The position numbers were made by a program, and so were the translations under genes. The notes under the pieces are model-generated. The model saw only the letters and a list, made by a program, of their open reading frames with translations. It did not search any database and was not told the DNA's origin. A stretch of 8,529 bases of DNA from Bacteroidales bacterium (GTDB lineage Bacteria; Bacteroidota; Bacteroidia; Bacteroidales; ML635J-15): positions 1 through 8,529 of the forward strand of contig JAQVPT010000152.1 of the NCBI GenBank assembly GCA_028701945.1. The letters are read 5' to 3'. Of this stretch, positions 4,687-8,529 are shown one piece after another (position 1 is the first letter of the stretch; each line of letters begins with the position of its first letter).

Positions 4687-7155
4687 ATGGTGAAATGTTT
4701 TTTACTACTATTTGTAGCACTGTTTTCTTATTTTTCGTTATTTTCACAAACAGTTTTGTTAAGCGGTAAAGTTATTGATAAAACTAGTCAGGAAGCATTA
4801 TATGGCGTAAATATAATCGTAAACAGTGCAGATGAGTTGCTCACTAACAGTAAGCAATTAGGAACTACAACGGATTTTGACGGGAATTATAAACTTGCAT
4901 TATATCCAGGTTCTTACAATGTAAAATTTGTCTATATCGGGTATGAGGAAATATCTAAAACATTAGAATTCGAGGTTGGGAAACCAGTTGTTCTAAATGT
5001 TGAACTTTTTCAAAAAGCTGAGATTATTGACGAAATCGTTGTTAGTGCTGGTAAATATGAACAAAAGCTTTCTGATATTACTGTCTCGATGGAGATAATT
5101 AAGCCTTCAGCTATTGAAAACAATAATTCGTTTGATATGTCGGATGCGCTAAACCAAGTTCCAGGAGTCGATATCAATGATAAACAACCCAGTATTCGGT
5201 CGAGCACAGGTTGGAGTTACGGTGCAGGAAGTCGTGTCATTATTTTAATGGATGATCTCCCAATTATGTCTGCCGATGTTGCCGATGTAAAGTGGAATTA
5301 TATACCAGTTGAAAATATTTCGCAAGTTGAGGTTGTCAAAGGGGCAAGTTCTGTTCTTTTTGGTTCTTCTGCTTTAGGTGGAGTGATTAATGTTAGGTCT
5401 GCTTATCCTACCGACAAACCAGTAACGAAAATAAGCTATTTTAACGGGGTTTATGGTTCTCCAAAAGACGATAGGTTCAAATGGTGGGCAAATGAATTTT
5501 ACAACGGGCTCAATAGTAATACTAACGTGTTGCTTAGAGATGAAGTTTTTTATTTTGTGCGAAATCCGATGTATTCAGGAGTAAGTTTTTCGCATAGCCA
5601 AAAATTCGATAATCTAGACCTTAGTATGGGGGGCAACCATTTTATTGATGAGGGTTATAGAGAAATGGATTTTGAAAAACGCAGTAGATTTAACGCAAAT
5701 ATTCGTTATAGAAGCAAAAAAGTAAATGGTCTTGCTCTTGGTGTTAATACCAATTTTATGGCAATAGACATGAGCGACTTTTTTATGTGGGCTTCAGATA
5801 CAAGCCCTTATCTTGCTAATAAGACATTAGGTGCTATTGTGCCAACTCAAGGATACAGAATGAATATTGATCCTTTTATTTATTATTATAAACCAAACGG
5901 AGCTAAATATAGTTTACGAACAAGATACTTTAGAACAGAAAATGTGATGCCAACTGATACACAAAAAAACAGTACTGCTCACAGTTATTATATGGAGTAC
6001 CAATATCAAAAAGTATTTGCCGAAAAGTGGAATTTTACCGGAGGAGCTGTTTACGCCCCAAGTACTGTACAAGCAAATTTATTTGGAGATCATTATAGTA
6101 CAAATCTTGCAGGATATGCACAATTGGACGTTAGATTTGGCAGACTTAAAGCAAATGTGGGAATGCGAGGAGAATATTTCCTTCTTGACTCAATACAGAC
6201 AGAATCAGCCTTTAATATTAATATGGGAGATAATAGTATTGAAATTCCTATTCGACCTGTTTTTAGAGCTGGTGCAAATTATCAAGCGGCTGAACGGACA
6301 TTTTTACGTGCCTCTTTTGGACAAGGATACAGATTCCCATCTATTGCTGAAAAACATACTGCTACTTCATTGGGAGAGGTTAATATTTTACCTAACCCAA
6401 GATTGATTCCCGAGAGTGGATGGAGTGCTGAAATAGGAGTAAAACAAGCTTATAAACTTGGTAATTGGAGAGGATTTGCTGATTTAGCTATTTACAATCA
6501 AGACATCAATGATATGATGGAATTTACATTTGGAGTTTTTAATCCAACAACTTATATGACTTTCCAAAATACCGACACTGTTGAACCTGTAATCGGTTTT
6601 CAATCGCAAAACTATGGGGATGTCCGTATAAGAGGATTTGATCTTTCAGGTACCATTGGAGGTAAACTCGGTAGAAATATTCTTACGACTATGGTTGGTT
6701 ATACATTTAATGATTCTTTTTTAAAAGAAGGGGTTGATACCACGGCATCAAGTGAATCTCCACTGCTTAAATATAGGATTAAGCACACATTTAAAGGAGA
6801 TATCAGCCTAGAATCAAAACGAATTACATTTGGTGCAAATATTATTTGGCGTTCTGCAATGAAAAATGTTGACCGGCTCTTTTGTGATGAAAGAGATCCC
6901 GAAACAGTCGATCCTTCTAATTATGCATTTTTTCAATTGTTTTCAGGCAAGATTTTACCTGGATATTGGGATTATAGAATGGCAAATGCTAAAAGAAACT
7001 ACTTAAATCTTGATTTAAGGTTTGGGTTTAAATTTAGCGAAAATCTGAGAGCTTCGTTTATTGTCAAAAACATCCTAAATCGCGAATATGTTGGTCGTCC
7101 TGGAGATATGCACGCTCCACGGAGATTTGAAATCTTGCTTAGTGCACAATTATAA
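4687..7155 (+). CDS. TonB-dependent outer-membrane receptor with N-terminal carboxypeptidase-like domain
   Basis: TonB-dependent receptors import scarce ligands such as siderophores, haem, cobalamin or oligomers across the outer membrane using energy from TonB-ExbBD. The 822-residue product has a signal peptide (about 1-20, cleavage likely near LFS/QTV). A carboxypeptidase-like regulatory beta-sandwich follows at about 24-108 (SGKVIDKTSQEALYGVNI, then TTDFDGNYKL and FVYIGYEE). Next come a TonB-box-like segment (DEIVVSAG, 115-122) and the plug (about 125-240) with the signatures LNQVPGVDI, VIILMDDLP, VEVVKGASSVLFGSSALGG and INV. The rest is a barrel rich in alternating aromatic residues, ending RRFEILLSAQL. 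It is shorter than SusC-type receptors (about 1000 residues) and no susD-like gene follows, so a polysaccharide uptake role is not indicated. The ligand cannot be deduced. The next gene starts 26 bases downstream without its own promoter box, so the two are probably co-transcribed. Confidence 0.93.
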   Translation: MVKCFLLLFVALFSYFSLFSQTVLLSGKVIDKTSQEALYGVNIIVNSADELLTNSKQLGTTTDFDGNYKLALYPGSYNVKFVYIGYEEISKTLEFEVGKPVVLNVELFQKAEIIDEIVVSAGKYEQKLSDITVSMEIIKPSAIENNNSFDMSDALNQVPGVDINDKQPSIRSSTGWSYGAGSRVIILMDDLPIMSADVADVKWNYIPVENISQVEVVKGASSVLFGSSALGGVINVRSAYPTDKPVTKISYFNGVYGSPKDDRFKWWANEFYNGLNSNTNVLLRDEVFYFVRNPMYSGVSFSHSQKFDNLDLSMGGNHFIDEGYREMDFEKRSRFNANIRYRSKKVNGLALGVNTNFMAIDMSDFFMWASDTSPYLANKTLGAIVPTQGYRMNIDPFIYYYKPNGAKYSLRTRYFRTENVMPTDTQKNSTAHSYYMEYQYQKVFAEKWNFTGGAVYAPSTVQANLFGDHYSTNLAGYAQLDVRFGRLKANVGMRGEYFLLDSIQTESAFNINMGDNSIEIPIRPVFRAGANYQAAERTFLRASFGQGYRFPSIAEKHTATSLGEVNILPNPRLIPESGWSAEIGVKQAYKLGNWRGFADLAIYNQDINDMMEFTFGVFNPTTYMTFQNTDTVEPVIGFQSQNYGDVRIRGFDLSGTIGGKLGRNILTTMVGYTFNDSFLKEGVDTTASSESPLLKYRIKHTFKGDISLESKRITFGANIIWRSAMKNVDRLFCDERDPETVDPSNYAFFQLFSGKILPGYWDYRMANAKRNYLNLDLRFGFKFSENLRASFIVKNILNREYVGRPGDMHAPRRFEILLSAQL

Positions 7156-7181
7156 TTTAATTTAACAAATATTTTAAAACT

Positions 7182-8156
7182 ATGAAAAAAATTACAATTA
7201 CATTAATTAGTTTGTTTGCATTTTTTGCATTGCAATTAAATGCTCAAATTTGTGACCCACCTTGTATCCCAGACGTTGCTTGTATCGAAGAGGACAATCC
7301 TGGAGAAGTTTGCCCTTTAGAACTGCCGACAGCTACTGTGGATGAGTTTTATAGCGAAACTGTTACGGTGGTACCTCCTGCCACATATTTAGGTTTGCCT
7401 GTCATTTCTCGAATAAGAATTGACAACGTACAAGGTTTGCCAGAAGGCTTAACTTGGTGTAAAAGTCAGGATTTTTTTGATGTTACAGATCCATATACTC
7501 GCTATTGTTGTCAACTTTCAGGCACTCCTACAACTGTTGGGGAGTATCAGTTAACATTAGTTATTACACCTTACATAAAAGTCTTTGGATCTCACATTGC
7601 ACAAACACAAGTAACAGATGACACATCTTTAGTTGTTATTGTTTTACCTCCTGCTCCAGTGGCTGCTTTTACTGCTAATCCAACAACAACAACAGCAGTA
7701 ACACCTATTGATTTTACTGACAATAGTACCAACAACCCTACATCATGGGCTTGGACTTTCGAAGGAGGAAATCCTCCTACGAGCATATTACAAAACCCAA
7801 CAGTTACTTATGCTTTAGATGGCATCTATGATGTTACTCTAATTGTTTCAAATGAAGGTGGTTCTGACGAGCATACAGAATTTGATTATATTACAATTGA
7901 TAGCGGTACCGGCATAAGCGAAAGTATGTATCAAAAAGTTAAAATCTATCCTAACCCTGCTTCACAACAAATAACAGTAGAAGCTGATAATCTTATTTCG
8001 GTATCAATTTTAGATATGTTAGGTAAAGTTGTTTTATCTATAAATACAAATAGCACAAAAGAAGTTATTGATATAAGTGGACTTGGTAAAGCAAATTACT
8101 TTGTTAAAATAACTACAGCTGATGGGGAGATTACCAAAAGTATTTCAATAAAATAA
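7182..8156 (+). CDS. secreted Ig-like/PKD protein with type IX secretion C-terminal sorting domain
   Basis: The 324-residue product has a signal peptide (MKKITITLIS to about 21, cleavage likely LNA/Q). A Cys-rich start follows (Cys24, 28, 34, 44). Next is a putative Ig-like segment at about 50-155 with the pattern GLPEGLTW...QLSGTPTTVGEY and Cys93, 109 and 110. A PKD domain spans about 158-240 (AAFTANPTT, IDFTDNST, SWAWTFEGG, YDVTLIVSNEGG). The C-terminal domain, about 252-324, has the type IX sorting pattern: KIYPNPAS, then VSILDMLGKVV, ISGLGKANYFVKI and the end KSISIK. Such proteins cross the outer membrane by the type IX system, and the domain is usually removed or used for attachment to surface lipopolysaccharide. 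There is no enzymatic motif, so a binding or adhesion role is likelier than catalysis. It lies 26 bases after the TonB receptor and is followed by a strong terminator, so it is probably the last gene of that transcript. Confidence 0.88.
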   Translation: MKKITITLISLFAFFALQLNAQICDPPCIPDVACIEEDNPGEVCPLELPTATVDEFYSETVTVVPPATYLGLPVISRIRIDNVQGLPEGLTWCKSQDFFDVTDPYTRYCCQLSGTPTTVGEYQLTLVITPYIKVFGSHIAQTQVTDDTSLVVIVLPPAPVAAFTANPTTTTAVTPIDFTDNSTNNPTSWAWTFEGGNPPTSILQNPTVTYALDGIYDVTLIVSNEGGSDEHTEFDYITIDSGTGISESMYQKVKIYPNPASQQITVEADNLISVSILDMLGKVVLSINTNSTKEVIDISGLGKANYFVKITTADGEITKSISIK

Positions 8157-8205
8157 TAAATACTTATTTGTTAATTAATAAAAATGAAGTTATTGATTAC
8201 GAGTG

Positions 8206-8234
8206 GTCGGAAGTTTTTTTCTTCCGACTTTTTT
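8206..8234 (+). terminator. intrinsic terminator after the receptor/secreted-protein unit
   Basis: GTCGGAAG (8206-8213) and CTTCCGAC (8221-8228) form a perfect 8-bp stem with a 7-T loop, followed by TTTTTT (8229-8234) and a second T run after GG. It lies 49 bases after the stop of the secreted protein gene. This is a textbook rho-independent terminator for + strand transcription. Confidence 0.9.
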
Positions 8235-8238
8235 GGTT

Positions 8239-8398
8239 TTACTAGTAATACCAATTTAATCACAACCGTTAGCTAACGAGCTTGCGAGTAAAACACCTTA
8301 TTGGATATTGAAATTCTATTTTGTTCCCCCCATTCAGGATTTATATGGTTTTGTTAAGCAAACTGAAACCATTTACAAATTTATAATTAATATATGAA
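8239..8398. other. non-coding stretch with 12-bp palindrome
   Basis: I see no credible coding sequence here. It contains the perfect palindrome CGTTAGCTAACG (8267-8278), directly followed by GAGCTTGCGAG, and a run of six C at 8326-8331. The composition of the 8260-8300 segment (more GC, palindromic) differs from its surroundings, and it may be a remnant of an interspersed repeat. No open reading frame of an IS transposase is present. Confidence 0.4.
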
Positions 8399-8424
8399 AC
8401 AGTCGTAATATAGATTACGACTGT
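8399..8424. terminator. perfect hairpin between convergent genes, possible terminator
   Basis: ACAGTCGTAAT (8399-8409) and ATTACGACTGT (8414-8424) form a perfect 11-bp stem with a 4-base loop. On the - strand it lies about 50 bases after the stop of the probable convergent gene, followed by TTCATATATT. On the + strand it is followed by ATTGGTTTTG. Neither side has a strong T tract, so it may be a weak bidirectional terminator or an RNA 3'-end stabiliser. Confidence 0.5.
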
Positions 8425-8474
8425 ATTGGTTTTGATATTGATTGCCCCAAAGACACCTATTCCCGCTTTTTTAA

Positions 8475-8529
8475 CTATTCTCCTAATAATATTTCTAAAA
8501 TCTTCACAGCAGCTTTTGAAACGGATGTT
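8475..8529 (-). CDS. probable C-terminal end of a convergent gene (unidentified, 5' end outside window)
   Basis: Read from the right edge on the - strand, one frame gives TSVSKAAVKILEILLGE followed by TAG (8475-8477). An amphipathic AVKILEILLGE end is natural for a cytoplasmic enzyme, for example a glycosyltransferase or sugar-nucleotide enzyme ending in such a helix, but 17 residues do not allow a family assignment. A second - strand frame stays open from the edge to 8341 but runs through the 8399-8424 hairpin and has unlikely residues (SCCEDF), so I prefer the short one. The gene would converge on the receptor unit. Confidence 0.4.
   Translation of the reverse strand, partial: TSVSKAAVKILEILLGE

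Noticed and set aside
6017..6406. 129-codon + strand frame inside the TonB receptor gene
   Set aside because: It is an out-of-frame shadow of the barrel region, and the receptor frame is continuous through it.
7679..7699. CAA/ACA repeat in the secreted protein gene as a phase-variable tract
   Set aside because: It is a short trinucleotide run encoding Thr residues in a PKD linker; changes would stay in frame, so it would not switch expression.
8341..8529. 63-codon open - strand frame at the right edge
   Set aside because: It passes through the perfect hairpin and has unlikely residues near the edge. The other - strand frame ending at 8475 looks more like a natural protein C-terminus, though neither is certain.

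Overview
The window looks like chromosomal DNA of an AT-rich member of the Bacteroidota. The evidence is a TonB-dependent receptor with an N-terminal carboxypeptidase-like regulatory domain, a secreted protein with a type IX secretion C-terminal signal, a Cys-anchored lipoprotein, no Shine-Dalgarno sequences before the genes, and TAnnTTTG promoter boxes of the Bacteroidota type. I cannot name the genus. Nothing here indicates a phage, plasmid, insertion sequence or CRISPR array.

Layout, left to right, on the + strand except the last fragment: (1) the 3' end of a threonylcarbamoyl-AMP synthase gene (tsaC/sua5 family); (2) a spacer of about 180 bases with two inverted repeats; (3) prmC, the release factor glutamine methyltransferase; (4) a small lipoprotein of unknown function; (5) a spacer of about 190 bases; (6) a 795-residue protein made of two complete phosphoglycerate kinases head to tail; (7) a spacer with three copies of ATACGTAAT in front of (8) a TonB-dependent outer-membrane receptor; (9) 26 bases later, a secreted Ig-like/PKD protein with a type IX sorting domain; (10) a strong intrinsic terminator, a non-coding stretch with a palindrome and a perfect hairpin, and the probable C-terminus of a convergent gene on the - strand.

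The first part is housekeeping: TsaC makes the intermediate for t6A on tRNA, and PrmC methylates release factors, so both serve translation. The receptor and the secreted protein are probably co-transcribed. Only the receptor has a promoter box, they are 26 bases apart, and the terminator follows the second gene, so they may act together at the cell surface.

The most unusual item is the double phosphoglycerate kinase. Its second half keeps nearly all the active-site residues. Its first half keeps the 3-phosphoglycerate-binding residues but has changed several nucleotide- and phosphate-site residues (Asn to Asp in WNGP, Asp to Asn in GGGD, Gly to Ala in the STxGG loop). This suggests one normal catalytic unit fused to an altered one.
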